DNA from: an uncultured Roseicyclus sp.
GTDB lineage: Bacteria > Pseudomonadota > Alphaproteobacteria > Rhodobacterales > Rhodobacteraceae
DNA length: 64,000 bases
Assembly (NCBI GenBank): GCA_947494975.1
Contig: CANLXA010000001.1
Coordinates: 1-64,000 of the forward strand
Reading direction: 5' to 3'
The position numbers and the translations under genes are program-made. The first letter of the stretch is position 1. The number at the start of each line of letters is the position of its first letter. Below are positions 8,231 through 18,168 of the stretch, one piece after another. Under the pieces are notes generated by a model. The model worked only from the letters and a program-made list of their open reading frames with translations. It ran no database searches and was not told where the DNA came from.

Positions 8231-9321
8231 TCCTGCATCTTTACATCGCGCGCCGCTTCCTGCGGGCCTTCGGCATTGTACTGGCGGTCTTCATCGCCAT
8301 CCTGCTGCCGATAGACATGGCCGATCAGCTGCGCCGGATCGGGTCGGATCAGGGGTTCATGGCCGTCCTGTCTTTGGCCCTCCTGAACCTGCCGCGCGGG
8401 CTGAACGGGCTGATGCCGCTGTTCGTGATGTTGGCGACGCTGGTCCTGTTCCTTGGGCTGGCCCGCACGTCCGAGCTTGTGGTGGTGCGCGCTTCGGGCC
8501 GCTCGGCCCTGCGCTCCGCGGCGTCTCCGGTGATCGTGGCGCTGCTGATCGGGGTGCTGTCGCTCCTGCTGCTCAACCCGCTTGTGGCGGCCACCGCGCG
8601 GCAATACGATCTGACCCTGGCACGCCTCTCGGGCCTGGAAAGTCGCACTGTATCGCTCACCGGTGAAGGCCTCTGGCTGCGCCAGGGGGTAGCCAGCGAG
8701 CAGACGGTGATACGGGCCAGCAGCACGAATTCTGATGGCACCCATCTGTTCGACGCCTCGTTCTTCACCTTCGATGCGACCGGTCTTTTGCTGGAGCGCA
8801 TGGATGCGCGGGAGGCGGTGTTGGACCTCGGCGCCTGGACCCTGACGGATGTAAAGCGCTGGCCGCTGGCCGGATCGGCCAACGCGGAGGCGGATGCGGA
8901 GCTGTATGAGACGCTCACCTTGCCCTCTACCCTGACGGCCGAGCAGATCCGGGACAGTTTCGGCAAGCCGGAAACGGTGCCGATCTTTGAGCTTCCGGGC
9001 TTTATCCGGCAACTCAACGATGCCGGCTTTGCCGCGCTTCAGCATCGCACGTGGTTCCAGATGCAGCTGTCGTCCCCGCTCCTGCTGGCCGCCATGGTCC
9101 TGATCGGTGCCGGCTTCACCATGCGCCATACGCGGTTCGGCAAGACCGGTATCATGGTGATGAGCGCCATTCTTCTGGGGTTTGGCGTCGTCTTCCTGCG
9201 CCGGTTCGCGGAAGTGCTTGGAGAGACGGGGCAGGTTTCGGCAACACTTGTCGCCTGGACGCCGCCAATCGCGGCAATTCTCTTGGCTCTAGGCCTTCTT
9301 TTGCATACGGAGGACGGGTGA
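8227..9321 (+). CDS. lptG: LPS export ABC transporter permease LptG
   Basis: Partner permease of LptF in the inner-membrane LPS extractor. The 364-residue protein starts with a GTG that overlaps the lptF TGA (GTGA). It shows the family plan of N-terminal and C-terminal membrane segments around a periplasmic domain, with LHLYIARRFLRAFGIVLAVF at the start and the region ELVVVRASGRSALR, a cytoplasmic coupling helix that contacts LptB. The GTGA overlaps on both sides suggest translational coupling in an lptF-lptG-lptD operon. Confidence 0.93.
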   Translation: MILHLYIARRFLRAFGIVLAVFIAILLPIDMADQLRRIGSDQGFMAVLSLALLNLPRGLNGLMPLFVMLATLVLFLGLARTSELVVVRASGRSALRSAASPVIVALLIGVLSLLLLNPLVAATARQYDLTLARLSGLESRTVSLTGEGLWLRQGVASEQTVIRASSTNSDGTHLFDASFFTFDATGLLLERMDAREAVLDLGAWTLTDVKRWPLAGSANAEADAELYETLTLPSTLTAEQIRDSFGKPETVPIFELPGFIRQLNDAGFAALQHRTWFQMQLSSPLLLAAMVLIGAGFTMRHTRFGKTGIMVMSAILLGFGVVFLRRFAEVLGETGQVSATLVAWTPPIAAILLALGLLLHTEDG

Positions 9322-11474
9322 GGCGCCGCTTGAGCCATATGTTTGCGGCCGCACTGGCTGTGCTCGTCTGCATGGGACATCCCCTTGCGGCGCAGGGCAC
9401 CCCTACGCTTCCGCCTGCCACCCTGATCGCAGACAATATCCGCTTCGACGGCGGCGACAGCGTATCGGCCCGTGGCTCGGTGGAAGTGTTCTACAACGGC
9501 GCGCGCCTGAGGGCGCAATCAATCACCTTTGACGGCGCCACCGACACCCTGCAGGTGGAAGGCCCCCTGACGCTGACCAATGCGTCCGGCAATGCCGTGA
9601 TCGTCGCGGAATTCGCACAGCTCAGCGACGATCTGCAAAACGGTGTCTTGCAATCCGCGCGGCTGGTGCTGGACCGTCAGCTCCAGATCGCCGCCACGGA
9701 GATCGACCGCTCCGAAGGGCGCTACACGCAGCTTTATCAGGCCGTCGCGTCGTCTTGCGAGGTCTGTTTCGAAAACCCCACGCCGCTTTGGGAAATCCGC
9801 GCGCGCCGCATCATCCATGATGAGCAGGAACAGCAGCTTTATTTCGAGAACGCGCAGTTCCGGATCATGGGCGTGCCGGTTTTCTTCCTGCCCCGTATGC
9901 GCCTGCCCGACCCGACGCTGGAACGCGCCACCGGATTCCTGGCCCCGTCGATCCGCGCCGATGACCGCACCGGCACGCAGATCCGCGTGCCGTATTTCGT
10001 GCGGCTTGGCGATCATGCCGATGTCACGATCACACCGTGGATCGGCGTGGGCGCCCAAACGCTGGAGGCCCGCTACCGGCAGGCCTTCCGCAACGGCGAG
10101 GTTGAGGTTGAAGGCGCGGTCTCCTGGGATGATCTGACCGATGATGACACACGCGCCTACCTGTTCGGTACTGGTCAGTTCGATCTGGCCCGCGATTTCA
10201 CGCTGGACCTGCAGGTGCAGGCCGTCAGCGACCGGGGCTACCTCACAACCTATGGCTTCACCGATCCCGACATCCTGGAAAGCTTCGCCCGGATCAGCCG
10301 GGTGCGGCGCGACGAATACATCGAAGCCTCGGCCACGCTCTATCAATCGATACGAGAGGGGGTGGACAACGACACCCTGCCCACCCGCGTCGCCCATGCG
10401 GAGATCACGCGCCGGATCACCCCGTCTTTGATCGGCGGGCTGTTGACGGCGGAACTTGAGGGCACCGGTTTCTATCGCTTCTCCACGGCCGAGGCGACGA
10501 TGACCGACCCCAATGGCCGCGACGTGTTCCGCGTGACGGGCGAGTTGGACTGGCAACGCTCCGAAACCTTCGGCGGATTACTGACCACGTTCGAGACCGC
10601 CTTGCATGGTGGCATCTACAATACGCAGCAGGGCGGCACGCTGAACGGCGCCGAAACGCGCCTGACGCCCTATGCCGCCGTCGAATTCCGCTACCCGATG
10701 CAGGCGGTTTCCCCGGGCGGCGTCAGCCATGTGATTGAGCCGATCGCACAACTCGTCTGGTCGGAAACCTATGGCAACGAAGTGCCGAATGAGGACAGCT
10801 TCATCGTGGAATTCGACGAGGCCAACCTGTTTTCCCTCGACCGGTTCCCCGGCTCGGACGAGCGCGAGGTGGGGCCGCGGGCCAATGTGGGACTCAGCTA
10901 TTCGCGCATCGCACCCTCGGGCTGGACGCTTGGGGTGGCCGGCGGCGTCGTCTTCAGAACCGATGAACAGAACCAGTTGACCGATGGATCGGGCCTCAAC
11001 GGCGTGCAATCGGATTTCCTGATGGCCACCCATCTCAGCTATAACGACCAATTGACACTGGTGAACCGCTCGCTCTTTGACAACGGGCTCGATTTCACGT
11101 CATCGGAATTGTCGCTCTACTGGTCCGGCGACCGCCACGACCTTGTGACCAGCTACACCTACCTTGAGGCGGATCTTGGCGAAGATCGTCCCGACGACCT
11201 CGCGGAATGGGCCTTTGACGCGAATTACAATCTCAACAGCGGATGGGAGGCCGGCGTCAACTGGCGCTATGATTTCATGGAAACGAGCCCGACCCGAGCG
11301 GGCCTGTCCCTGGGCTTCCAGAATGAGTGCGTTGATATGGAGTTTTCCGTATCACGCCGCTATACCACGTCGACAACGCTTGAACCGGCCACCAGCTTCG
11401 GATTTACCGTATCCCTGGCGGGCTTTGGTGCGGGGCGTGAAGGCCGGTCGACGGCGCGCAGCTGCCGGGGATAA
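9318..11474 (+). CDS. lptD: LPS assembly outer membrane protein LptD
   Basis: Outer-membrane beta-barrel that inserts LPS into the outer leaflet together with LptE. I place the start at the GTG at 9318, which overlaps the lptG TGA and has GGAGG a few bases upstream; this gives 718 residues. A signal peptide ends near LAAQG (about residue 30). An OstA-like periplasmic domain follows (LIADNIRFDGGDSVSARGSV), then a long beta-barrel region. The N-terminal domain has Cys residues in VASSCEVCFENPTPLW and the C-terminus has NECVDMEF and ARSCRG, consistent with structural disulphides. Confidence 0.94.
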   Translation: MRRRLSHMFAAALAVLVCMGHPLAAQGTPTLPPATLIADNIRFDGGDSVSARGSVEVFYNGARLRAQSITFDGATDTLQVEGPLTLTNASGNAVIVAEFAQLSDDLQNGVLQSARLVLDRQLQIAATEIDRSEGRYTQLYQAVASSCEVCFENPTPLWEIRARRIIHDEQEQQLYFENAQFRIMGVPVFFLPRMRLPDPTLERATGFLAPSIRADDRTGTQIRVPYFVRLGDHADVTITPWIGVGAQTLEARYRQAFRNGEVEVEGAVSWDDLTDDDTRAYLFGTGQFDLARDFTLDLQVQAVSDRGYLTTYGFTDPDILESFARISRVRRDEYIEASATLYQSIREGVDNDTLPTRVAHAEITRRITPSLIGGLLTAELEGTGFYRFSTAEATMTDPNGRDVFRVTGELDWQRSETFGGLLTTFETALHGGIYNTQQGGTLNGAETRLTPYAAVEFRYPMQAVSPGGVSHVIEPIAQLVWSETYGNEVPNEDSFIVEFDEANLFSLDRFPGSDEREVGPRANVGLSYSRIAPSGWTLGVAGGVVFRTDEQNQLTDGSGLNGVQSDFLMATHLSYNDQLTLVNRSLFDNGLDFTSSELSLYWSGDRHDLVTSYTYLEADLGEDRPDDLAEWAFDANYNLNSGWEAGVNWRYDFMETSPTRAGLSLGFQNECVDMEFSVSRRYTTSTTLEPATSFGFTVSLAGFGAGREGRSTARSCRG

Positions 11475-11515
11475 GGCAGGCGTTTGATATCGGCGGAACG
11501 TGAAGGCACGCCACC

Positions 11516-12793
11516 ATGGCGGACGAGCAATTGACTGGGGTTTCAGGCATGAATGGCATCATCCGGGCAATACGAACGCTGACGCAGCGCATCGGTCTGG
11601 TGGCAGCGATAAGCTGCTGCGCGCTGACACTGCCCGCTGCCGCGCAGAACCCGTTTGAAGCGGCGATTCGCGTCGACGATCAGATCGTGACCACCTTCGA
11701 GATCCAGCAACGCATGGCGTTCCTGCGCGCCCTGAATGCGCAGGGCGATCTGCGCGAGCAGGCCGTCGAGGCGCTGGTGAACGAACGCCTGCAGCGCAGC
11801 GCCGCGAGCCGCCTCGGCGCCGAGGCCTCGCCCGAGGATATCGAGACCGGCCTTGAGGAATTCGCGGCGCGCGCAAATCTGGGCCCCGAACAGTTCCTGC
11901 GCCAGATGGCGCAATCGGGCATCGCGCCGGAAACCGTGCGGGATTTCGTGGCCAATGGAATCTCGTGGCGCAACGTGGTGCGTGCCCGCTTCGGCTCCCG
12001 CGCGCAAGTCACCGACGAAGACGTCGAACGCGCGATAGAATTGGGCACGATTCTGGGCGGCGGCATCGAGATCATTCTGGGTGAGATCATCATTCCGGTG
12101 ACGCCACAGAACCAGGCCAACCTGGAAAGCGAATTGGCGCGTCTTGGCGCACAGCTCAACGGCTCGACGGAGCAATTTTCGGAAGCGGCCCGGCGGTTCT
12201 CTGCCGCACCGACCCGCGAAGCCGGTGGCGTCACCGGATGGCGCCCGCTGCGCGAATTGCCCGAGGGCCTGCGCGACCGGTTCATGACGATGGGTGTGGG
12301 TCAGGTGACCGAGCCGGTGCCGCTTGGCGGCGGCCAGGCGTTTGCCCTGTTCCAGTTCCGTGGCCAGCGCGAGGTCGAGGCCCCGTCCCTGCCCGTGACG
12401 GCGATTGACTACGTGACCATCGCCATTCCCGGCGGGCGCAGTGCGGAGGCCCTGGCCGAGGCTGAGCGGCTCCGCGTGTCGGTGGATACCTGCAACGATT
12501 TCAACGGCGTGATCCCTGGCGGGTTTGAACGGCAAAGCGTGGCCCCGGGGCAGCTGGCAGAAGATATCGCGCTGGCCCTGCGCACGTTGGATGAAAACGA
12601 GATGTCGACCTCCGTCACCCGCTCCAACGGCACCATCCTGCTGGCCCTGATGCTGTGTGACCGCGTCACCGCGGATCCCGACGGCGGGCGCGATCAGGTG
12701 CGCGAGCGGCTGATCGGCCAGCGGCTGGAGGCCTATGCCAATGGCTATCTCGAAGAGCTCCGGGCCGAAGCCAACATCACGTATCTGAACTGA
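11516..12793 (+). CDS. surA: SurA-type periplasmic chaperone/peptidyl-prolyl isomerase
   Basis: Periplasmic chaperone for outer-membrane proteins, here next to its client gene lptD as in the classical lptD-surA-pdxA-rsmA order. The protein has a signal peptide ending near PAAAQ, a SurA N-terminal chaperone domain (NPFEAAIRVDDQIVTTFEIQ) and one parvulin-type region (about residues 175-290). That fits the reduced alphaproteobacterial form rather than the two-parvulin E. coli protein. The start is ambiguous: ATG 11516 follows GAAGG, but ATG 11549 begins a more typical signal peptide. Confidence 0.86.
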   Translation: MADEQLTGVSGMNGIIRAIRTLTQRIGLVAAISCCALTLPAAAQNPFEAAIRVDDQIVTTFEIQQRMAFLRALNAQGDLREQAVEALVNERLQRSAASRLGAEASPEDIETGLEEFAARANLGPEQFLRQMAQSGIAPETVRDFVANGISWRNVVRARFGSRAQVTDEDVERAIELGTILGGGIEIILGEIIIPVTPQNQANLESELARLGAQLNGSTEQFSEAARRFSAAPTREAGGVTGWRPLRELPEGLRDRFMTMGVGQVTEPVPLGGGQAFALFQFRGQREVEAPSLPVTAIDYVTIAIPGGRSAEALAEAERLRVSVDTCNDFNGVIPGGFERQSVAPGQLAEDIALALRTLDENEMSTSVTRSNGTILLALMLCDRVTADPDGGRDQVRERLIGQRLEAYANGYLEELRAEANITYLN

Positions 12794-12799
12794 CGCGCC

Positions 12800-13795
12800 A
12801 TGGCGCCGCCCCGTCCGATTGCGGTGAGTGTGGGCGAGCCCGCCGGGATCGGCCCCGAACTGGTCGCCGCCGCATGGATGCGGCTGGGTGCCCGCCTGCC
12901 GTTTTTCGTGATCGGGGACCCGCGCCACCTGACGGGACACGGCGCAAAACTCATCGAGATTGCCCGACCGGCCGACGCCATGGCCGTTGCCTCACGCGGC
13001 TTGCCCGTGCTGCCGCATCCCTTCGCGGCCGACGCGATCCCGGGCGCGCCTGACCCGGCCAATGCGCAGGGCGTGGTGGACGTGATCGCGCGGGGCGTCG
13101 ATCTCGTGATGCAGGGGGAGGCCGCGGCGCTGACCACGGCGCCGATCCACAAGAAGGCGCTGATCGATGGCGCGGGCTTCCGGTTTCCGGGCCATACGGA
13201 ATACCTGGCCCATCTAGCCGGGGTGGAGCGGGTGGTGATGATGCTCGCCTGCCCGCAACTGCGCGTCGTGCCCGCGACGATCCATATCCCGCTGTCCGAG
13301 GTGCCCGGGGCGCTCAACACCGCCCTGCTCCACGATACGATCCGCATCACCCACGCCGCCCTGCGCGAGGATTTCGGGCTGGAGGCACCGCGGATTGCAG
13401 TCGCCGGGCTGAACCCCCATGCCGGGGAAGGCGGCGCGATGGGCCGCGAGGATATGGACCTGATCGCCCCCGCGCTCGAGGCATTGAGGGCCGAGGGGCT
13501 GGCGCTGTCCGGGCCCCATTCCGCCGATACGATGTTTCACGAAGCCGCCCGCGCCGGATACGATGCGGCGATTGCCATGTATCACGATCAGGCCCTGATC
13601 CCGATCAAGACGCTGGATTTTTCCGGCGGGGTGAACGTGACGCTTGGCCTGCCCTTCATCCGCACCTCCCCTGATCACGGGACGGCTTTCGATATCGCGG
13701 GCAAGGGCGTGGCGGACCCGACCAGCCTGATCGCCGCGCTGAACATGGCGCGGAACATGGCCGACGCGCGCGCCGCCAGCGGGCGCGCGCCGTGA
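12800..13795 (+). CDS. pdxA: 4-hydroxythreonine-4-phosphate dehydrogenase
   Basis: NAD-dependent oxidation of 4-phosphohydroxy-L-threonine in pyridoxal 5-phosphate synthesis (DXP-dependent route). The 331-residue length is normal. Seen motifs are VGEPAGIGPEL at the N-terminus, GHTEYLA and the metal-binding His segments, LNPHAGEGG, and MYHDQALIPIKTLDF near the C-terminus. It starts six bases after the surA stop, so translation is probably coupled within the operon. Confidence 0.96.
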   Translation: MAPPRPIAVSVGEPAGIGPELVAAAWMRLGARLPFFVIGDPRHLTGHGAKLIEIARPADAMAVASRGLPVLPHPFAADAIPGAPDPANAQGVVDVIARGVDLVMQGEAAALTTAPIHKKALIDGAGFRFPGHTEYLAHLAGVERVVMMLACPQLRVVPATIHIPLSEVPGALNTALLHDTIRITHAALREDFGLEAPRIAVAGLNPHAGEGGAMGREDMDLIAPALEALRAEGLALSGPHSADTMFHEAARAGYDAAIAMYHDQALIPIKTLDFSGGVNVTLGLPFIRTSPDHGTAFDIAGKGVADPTSLIAALNMARNMADARAASGRAP

Positions 13796-13890
13796 GGCGG
13801 CTCATCGCCGCGTGCTCGGCCCCTTGCGGGCCCTTGCGCCCCGCGCGCGACCCGGCCCCGACAAGGCGCGTTGGCCCCCGGTGCTGGCTT

Positions 13891-13957
13891 GGGGAGGGGG
13901 CCGCCCGCCCCCGCGCCTGCGGCGCCCCCCGGGGGGTATTGGGACCCAGTGGAAGAA
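13891..13957 (+). repeat. GC-rich extragenic palindromic element, copy 2
   Basis: Between pdxA and rsmA: a G-run and C-run hairpin, CGCCTGCGGCG, then CCCCCGGGGGGTATTGGGACCC and a GGAAGAAGG end. The last part supplies purine-rich sequence just upstream of the rsmA start at 13968. It shares its layout with the copies at 3672, 24266 and 42704. Confidence 0.6.
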
Positions 13958-13967
13958 GGTGTGAGGG

Positions 13968-14810
13968 ATGAGTGCGATCGACGATCTGCCCCCTTTGCGG
14001 CAGGTGATCGCCACCCATGGGCTGTCGGCGCGCAAGGCGTTGGGGCAGAATTTCCTACTGGATCTGAATTTGACTGCAAAGATCGCCCGGATCGCCGGGG
14101 ATCTTTCCGGGGCGGATGTGTTGGAAGTGGGCCCCGGCCCGGGCGGGCTGACGCGAGGGCTTCTGGCCGAAGGCGCGCGGCGCGTTCTGGCCGTAGAGAA
14201 GGATGCGAGATGCCTGCCTGCGCTGGGAGAGATCGCGGAGGCCTATCCCGGACGGTTGGAGATCCTGAATGCCGATGCGCTGGATGTGGATTGGGCAACG
14301 CAGCTGGCCCCGCCGCGCAAGATCGTGGCCAACCTGCCCTATAATGTGGGAACGGAACTTCTGGTGCGGTGGCTGACGCCGCCTGCATGGCCGCCGCAAT
14401 GGGACAGTCTGACCCTGATGTTTCAACGCGAGGTGGCCGAGCGGATCGTGGCGCAGCCGGGATCGAAGGCCTATGGCCGCCTTGCCGTGCTGGCCCAATG
14501 GCGGGCCGAGGCGCATATCGCCATGACATTGCCGCCCGAGGCGTTTACGCCACCACCCAAGGTGCGATCCGCCGTCGTGCATGTGACGGCCCTGCCGGAG
14601 CCGCGGTTCGAGGCCGATGCCGCGGTGCTGAGCCGCGTGGTGAAGATGGCCTTTGGACAGCGGCGCAAGATGTTGCGCGCCGCGCTGAAGGCTCTGACCC
14701 CGGATATCGAGGATCGGCTGATCGCGGCGGGGCTGACCCCCACGGATCGGGCCGAGCAGGTGCCGATCGAGGGCTTCTGCGCCCTCGCCCGGGTAATGGC
14801 CAAACCCTGA
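13968..14810 (+). CDS. rsmA: 16S rRNA (adenine-N6,N6)-dimethyltransferase
   Basis: Dimethylates A1518 and A1519 of 16S rRNA (E. coli numbering) in late 30S assembly. The 280-residue protein has the family start [13 protein letters not shown], the SAM-binding loop [12 protein letters not shown], the acidic VEKD motif, and the catalytic [11 protein letters not shown] motif. It ends the lptFGD-surA-pdxA-rsmA group but is set off by 172 bases holding a palindromic element, so it may have extra control. Confidence 0.96.
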   Translation: MSAIDDLPPLRQVIATHGLSARKALGQNFLLDLNLTAKIARIAGDLSGADVLEVGPGPGGLTRGLLAEGARRVLAVEKDARCLPALGEIAEAYPGRLEILNADALDVDWATQLAPPRKIVANLPYNVGTELLVRWLTPPAWPPQWDSLTLMFQREVAERIVAQPGSKAYGRLAVLAQWRAEAHIAMTLPPEAFTPPPKVRSAVVHVTALPEPRFEADAAVLSRVVKMAFGQRRKMLRAALKALTPDIEDRLIAAGLTPTDRAEQVPIEGFCALARVMAKP

Positions 14811-14816
14811 CCGCCA

Positions 14817-14845
14817 AAAGAAAAGGCCCCTGCGGGCCTTGTCCT
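14817..14845. terminator. Terminator between rsmA and the DUF4167 gene
   Basis: A 7-bp stem AAGGCCC (14823-14829) with GGGCCTT (14834-14840) and a CTGC loop. On the minus strand it is followed by TTTTCTTTT, so it best serves the DUF4167 gene, whose stop is 11 bases away. It may also end the rsmA transcript, where the tail is T-rich but broken. Confidence 0.75.
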
Positions 14846-14850
14846 TCGTC

Positions 14851-15471
14851 TTATTCCGCGGCTTCCTGCGGCGGCTGATCGCCACCATCCCCGCCATCGC
14901 CGCCCTCGGTCTCGGCGGGTTTGCGTCGACGGCTGCGCTGACGTTTGGGCTTGGGGGCGTTTTCGGGCGTTTCCACAAGGCCACTGTCGCCGTCCGTGGG
15001 ATCGATCACGGCATCGAAGCTGCCCTGACTCTCGGCATTGGCCGCCGGTCTGGGCTGTTCGTCCGGTTGTTGGTGCCCACCCTCATTTCCGGAGCCGCCC
15101 GCGTTCTCGCCACCACCGCGAGTCCTCTGGTTGTTGCCGCCGCCGGCCTGTTGGCCGCCGCCTTGCCCGCCCTGCGCGTTCTGGCCGCCCTGTTGGGCCT
15201 GCTGCTGCTCGCGTTTGGCGTCCATCTCCCGTTGGGCCTCGGCCAACATGCGCAGATAATGCTCGGCGTGCTGCTGAAAGTTCTCGGCCGCCACACGGTC
15301 ATTGCCGAGTTGGGCGTCGCGGGTGAGCTGATTGTACTTGTCGATGATCTGTTGCGGGGTGCCGCGGACTTTGCCTTCGGGACCGGAGGAGTCGAACACG
15401 CGGTTGACGATATTGCCAACGGAGCGGTTGCGATTGCCCTTGTTCCGCGAACGGTTCTTCGATGATCTCAT
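14851..15471 (-). CDS. DUF4167 domain-containing protein
   Basis: A 206-residue protein with a basic N-terminus (MRSSKNRSRNKGNRNRS) and a DUF4167 domain over about residues 10-80, including NRVFDSSGPEGKVRG and DAQLGNDRVAAENFQQHAEHYLR. The rest is low complexity: a Gln/Gly/Asn-rich middle and an Arg/Lys-rich then Glu/Gly-rich tail. The family is confined mostly to alphaproteobacteria and has no firm function; the basic ends suggest RNA binding, which is inference. The start at 15471 fits the conserved N-terminus. The frame stays open upstream, but that part is not conserved in character. Confidence 0.85.
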   Translation of the reverse strand: MRSSKNRSRNKGNRNRSVGNIVNRVFDSSGPEGKVRGTPQQIIDKYNQLTRDAQLGNDRVAAENFQQHAEHYLRMLAEAQREMDAKREQQQAQQGGQNAQGGQGGGQQAGGGNNQRTRGGGENAGGSGNEGGHQQPDEQPRPAANAESQGSFDAVIDPTDGDSGLVETPENAPKPKRQRSRRRKPAETEGGDGGDGGDQPPQEAAE

Positions 15472-15728
15472 GGGAATACTTGGTCCAGTTGTTCTGGTCG
15501 GGGGCCTCCCCCGAAAACGCGGCGGGGCCCAATACATGTCTCAGTGTGCGGCTGGCCGGACTGCATCCGACACCTGCGCTATCTGGTAAGAAAGGCGCGG
15601 TTGGCCGGAAAGGCCATCATGCGCACCTGAGCCTGAGTAAGCATGGCCGCGCGGGCCTGTCCAGCGTAAAACGCCTTGTTGCTGTTGTATTTACACGAAA
15701 TGGGCGGGTTTTTGCGGCAAATCGTGCT

Positions 15729-16592
15729 TCAGGGGGCGTGCGGGCGGGCATTGCCCAGGACGACACGGTCCTTTCGAGACAGATCGGAGTGGATTGCCAC
15801 ATCTTCAAGGCCCGCCGCGCGAAAGAGGGCGGAGACGGGCCCACCCTGATCATGTCCGATCTCGACCAGCAGGCGGCCACCGGGTGCCAAATGGCGCGGC
15901 GCGGCTTGCGCGAGCACGCGGTAGGCGGCCAACCCGTCCCCCCCCGGTGTCAAGGCGATCTTCGGCTCCCATGTCGTGATCTCCGGAGGAAGAGACCCGT
16001 AGGTTTCGGCATCTATGTACGGCGGATTGGAGACGATCAGATCGAACCGGCCGGTCACATCCGCGACCCAATCGGATTGATGGAACCTGACGCGCGACGC
16101 GACACCGAGATCCTCGGCATTTTGCCGCGCCACCCGTAATGCCGCCTCCGAGATATCGGTGGCCACGCCGGTGGTGCCCGGGCATTCCGCCAGAAGCGTG
16201 AGCGCGATGGTTCCGGGGCCGGTGCCGAGATCCAGAAATGTCTCAAAGGGTGTGGCCAGCGCCAGGTCGATCAGGGTTTCCGTATCGGCGCGCGGGCACA
16301 GAACGTCCGGCGTCACGCGGAATGGGCGGTCGCGGAAGCGGGCCGTGCCAAGGATCTGCGCCAGGGGTTGCCGGGCGCGGCGGGCGGTGACGATCTCCTG
16401 AAATCGCTCAACGGGGCCGTCGAAGGCCTCCCCGCCGCGCGTACTTTGCTGGGTCCGAGTGAAGCCGGTCAGATGCTCGATCACCAGCGTCGCTTCCCGC
16501 GCCGCCTCATAGGGCGACAGGAACTCCGTCACTTCGGCCATGTAGTCGCGGGTCAGATCGCGCAGGAGCGGGCCCTCCACGCCCTGCGTCAC
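15729..16592 (-). CDS. prmC: Peptide chain release factor N5-glutamine methyltransferase
   Basis: Methylates the Gln of the GGQ motif in release factors. The 287-residue protein has the SAM-binding segment [16 protein letters not shown] and the catalytic NPPY motif ([13 protein letters not shown]). The GTG start overlaps the prfA TGA by a GTGA junction, so the enzyme and its substrate RF1 are translationally coupled. This prfA-prmC order is conserved in many bacteria. Alternative in-frame start at MAEVTEF (residue 18). Confidence 0.93.
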   Translation of the reverse strand: MTQGVEGPLLRDLTRDYMAEVTEFLSPYEAAREATLVIEHLTGFTRTQQSTRGGEAFDGPVERFQEIVTARRARQPLAQILGTARFRDRPFRVTPDVLCPRADTETLIDLALATPFETFLDLGTGPGTIALTLLAECPGTTGVATDISEAALRVARQNAEDLGVASRVRFHQSDWVADVTGRFDLIVSNPPYIDAETYGSLPPEITTWEPKIALTPGGDGLAAYRVLAQAAPRHLAPGGRLLVEIGHDQGGPVSALFRAAGLEDVAIHSDLSRKDRVVLGNARPHAP

Positions 16593-17644
16593 CCGTCCAT
16601 CTCCGCCAGGCGCAGCGCCTGATCCTCTGCCGTCAGGGCATCGATGATCTCGTCCAGATCGCCCTGCATCACCTGATCGAGCTTGTAGAGCGTCAGGTTG
16701 ATGCGGTGATCGGTCATGCGCCCCTGTGGGAAGTTGTAGGTGCGAATGCGTTCCGAGCGGTCGCCGGAGCCGACCTGCGCCTTGCGATCGGCGGCGCGTT
16801 CATCGGCCACCTTCTGGCGTTCCGCATCGTAGAGCCGCGCGCGCAGCACCCCCATCGCAATTTCGCGATTGCGGTGTTGCGATTTTTCCGACGACGTCAC
16901 GACGATGCCGGTCGGGATGTGGGTGATACGCACCGCGCTGTCGGTCGTGTTCACGTGTTGCCCGCCTGCCCCGCTGGCGCGCATCGTGTCGATACGGATG
17001 TCATTGGCCGGAATGTCGATATCGACCTCCTCTGCCACGGGTAGAACGGCGACTGTGGCCGCGGATGTGTGGATGCGTCCGCCGGATTCGGTCTCGGGCA
17101 CGCGCTGAACCCGATGCACGCCGGATTCGAATTTCAGCCGGGCAAAGACGTTTTCGCCCTCTACCCGCGCCGTGACCTCCTTGATCCCGCCAAGCTCCGA
17201 TTCCGACAGCTCGACGATGTCCATCGTCCAGCCCCGCGCCTCGGCATAACGGGTATACATACGCAGCAGGTCGCCCGCGAAAAGCCCCGCCTCATCCCCG
17301 CCGGTGCCGGGGCGGATCTCGATCATCGCGGGCTTGGCGTCGGCGGCGTCTTTCGGCAGCAAGGCCAGTTGCAGAGACGTCTCCGCCGTCGGGATCGCCG
17401 CGCGTAGGCGGGGCAACTCCTCCTCGGCCAGCGGCTTCATGTCGGGATCGTCCAGCATTGCCTCGGCCTCTTGGAGATCGGCCAGGAGCTGTTCGTAAGC
17501 CGCGATTTCGGCGACAACCGGCTTCAGTTCCGCATATTCGCGGCTGATCTGGGCAATCTCGCTGGCCTCGGGCCCCGCATTCAACTGCGCTTCAAGAAAT
17601 TCGAACCGGTCGGTGATCTGGCGCAGGCGGTCTCGGGGCAGCAT
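16589..17644 (-). CDS. prfA: Peptide chain release factor 1
   Basis: Recognises UAA and UAG in the ribosomal A site and triggers peptide release. The 351-residue protein carries the RF1 stop-codon tripeptide PET (183-185, the PxT form that marks RF1 rather than RF2) and the catalytic GGQ at 227-229 in [16 protein letters not shown]. It precedes prmC, which methylates this Gln. Confidence 0.97.
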   Translation of the reverse strand: MLPRDRLRQITDRFEFLEAQLNAGPEASEIAQISREYAELKPVVAEIAAYEQLLADLQEAEAMLDDPDMKPLAEEELPRLRAAIPTAETSLQLALLPKDAADAKPAMIEIRPGTGGDEAGLFAGDLLRMYTRYAEARGWTMDIVELSESELGGIKEVTARVEGENVFARLKFESGVHRVQRVPETESGGRIHTSAATVAVLPVAEEVDIDIPANDIRIDTMRASGAGGQHVNTTDSAVRITHIPTGIVVTSSEKSQHRNREIAMGVLRARLYDAERQKVADERAADRKAQVGSGDRSERIRTYNFPQGRMTDHRINLTLYKLDQVMQGDLDEIIDALTAEDQALRLAEMDG

Positions 17645-17690
17645 CGGGCGGGGCTTTCGGCAAGGACAGGGCGGGGCGGATCACACCGCG

Positions 17691-18137
17691 CTAATCCTCG
17701 TGGATGGCCCGCAACCAGTGCTGAACGCGCGTGGTGTTCACGCCCAGATCGCTCATCCCGTAGCGCGAGCGCGAGAAGATGTTGATCTGCGTCCCGGCCC
17801 CTTCGGGCAACAGCCGCACCGACACGAAATCGGGGAAGCCCATCACACGGGACCGCACCACATAGGTGACGTGCCCCTCCTCCGCGGATCCGGCCAGGAC
17901 CTCCGCGCCATTGGCCTCGGCAACGGCTTGCAGCCGGGCGCCGGCCTCAGCCGGCGGGGCGTTCAGGTAAGATCCCGTCGTGCCCGTCAGGAGCGCGAAA
18001 TTCGGCGTGGATGGCGCGGTCATGCCTGTCGGGTCCACGTGCCATTCGGCGGCATCGATCGGTGCAAGGCGCACATAGATCGCGGCGGCGACAACCAGGG
18101 CAACAAGAGCGATGAGGATATAGATCAGAATACGCAT
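17691..18137 (-). CDS. DUF1499 domain-containing membrane-anchored protein
   Basis: A 148-residue protein with one N-terminal membrane segment (about residues 2-22) and a DUF1499 domain. The latter has the usual YVVRSRVMGFPDFVSVRL block and a C-terminal SRSRYGMSDLGVN stretch. The function of the family is unknown. It lies 46 bases upstream of prfA on the same strand. I choose ATG 18137, preceded by GGGGG, over the in-frame GTG at 18146. Confidence 0.82.
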   Translation of the reverse strand: MRILIYILIALVALVVAAAIYVRLAPIDAAEWHVDPTGMTAPSTPNFALLTGTTGSYLNAPPAEAGARLQAVAEANGAEVLAGSAEEGHVTYVVRSRVMGFPDFVSVRLLPEGAGTQINIFSRSRYGMSDLGVNTTRVQHWLRAIHED

Positions 18138-18151
18138 GACCCCCACATGCT

Positions 18152-18168
18152 GCGCGCGCGCGCGCGCG
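18152..18168. repeat. Alternating GC dinucleotide run
   Basis: Seventeen bases of strictly alternating G and C lie between the stop of the VOC gene and the start of the DUF1499 gene. Such runs can adopt Z-DNA and are prone to slippage; no function is shown. Confidence 0.85.

Noticed and set aside
18152-18168. The alternating GC run as a regulatory Z-DNA element
   Set aside because: Only 17 bases in a GC-rich genome; nothing shows a function.
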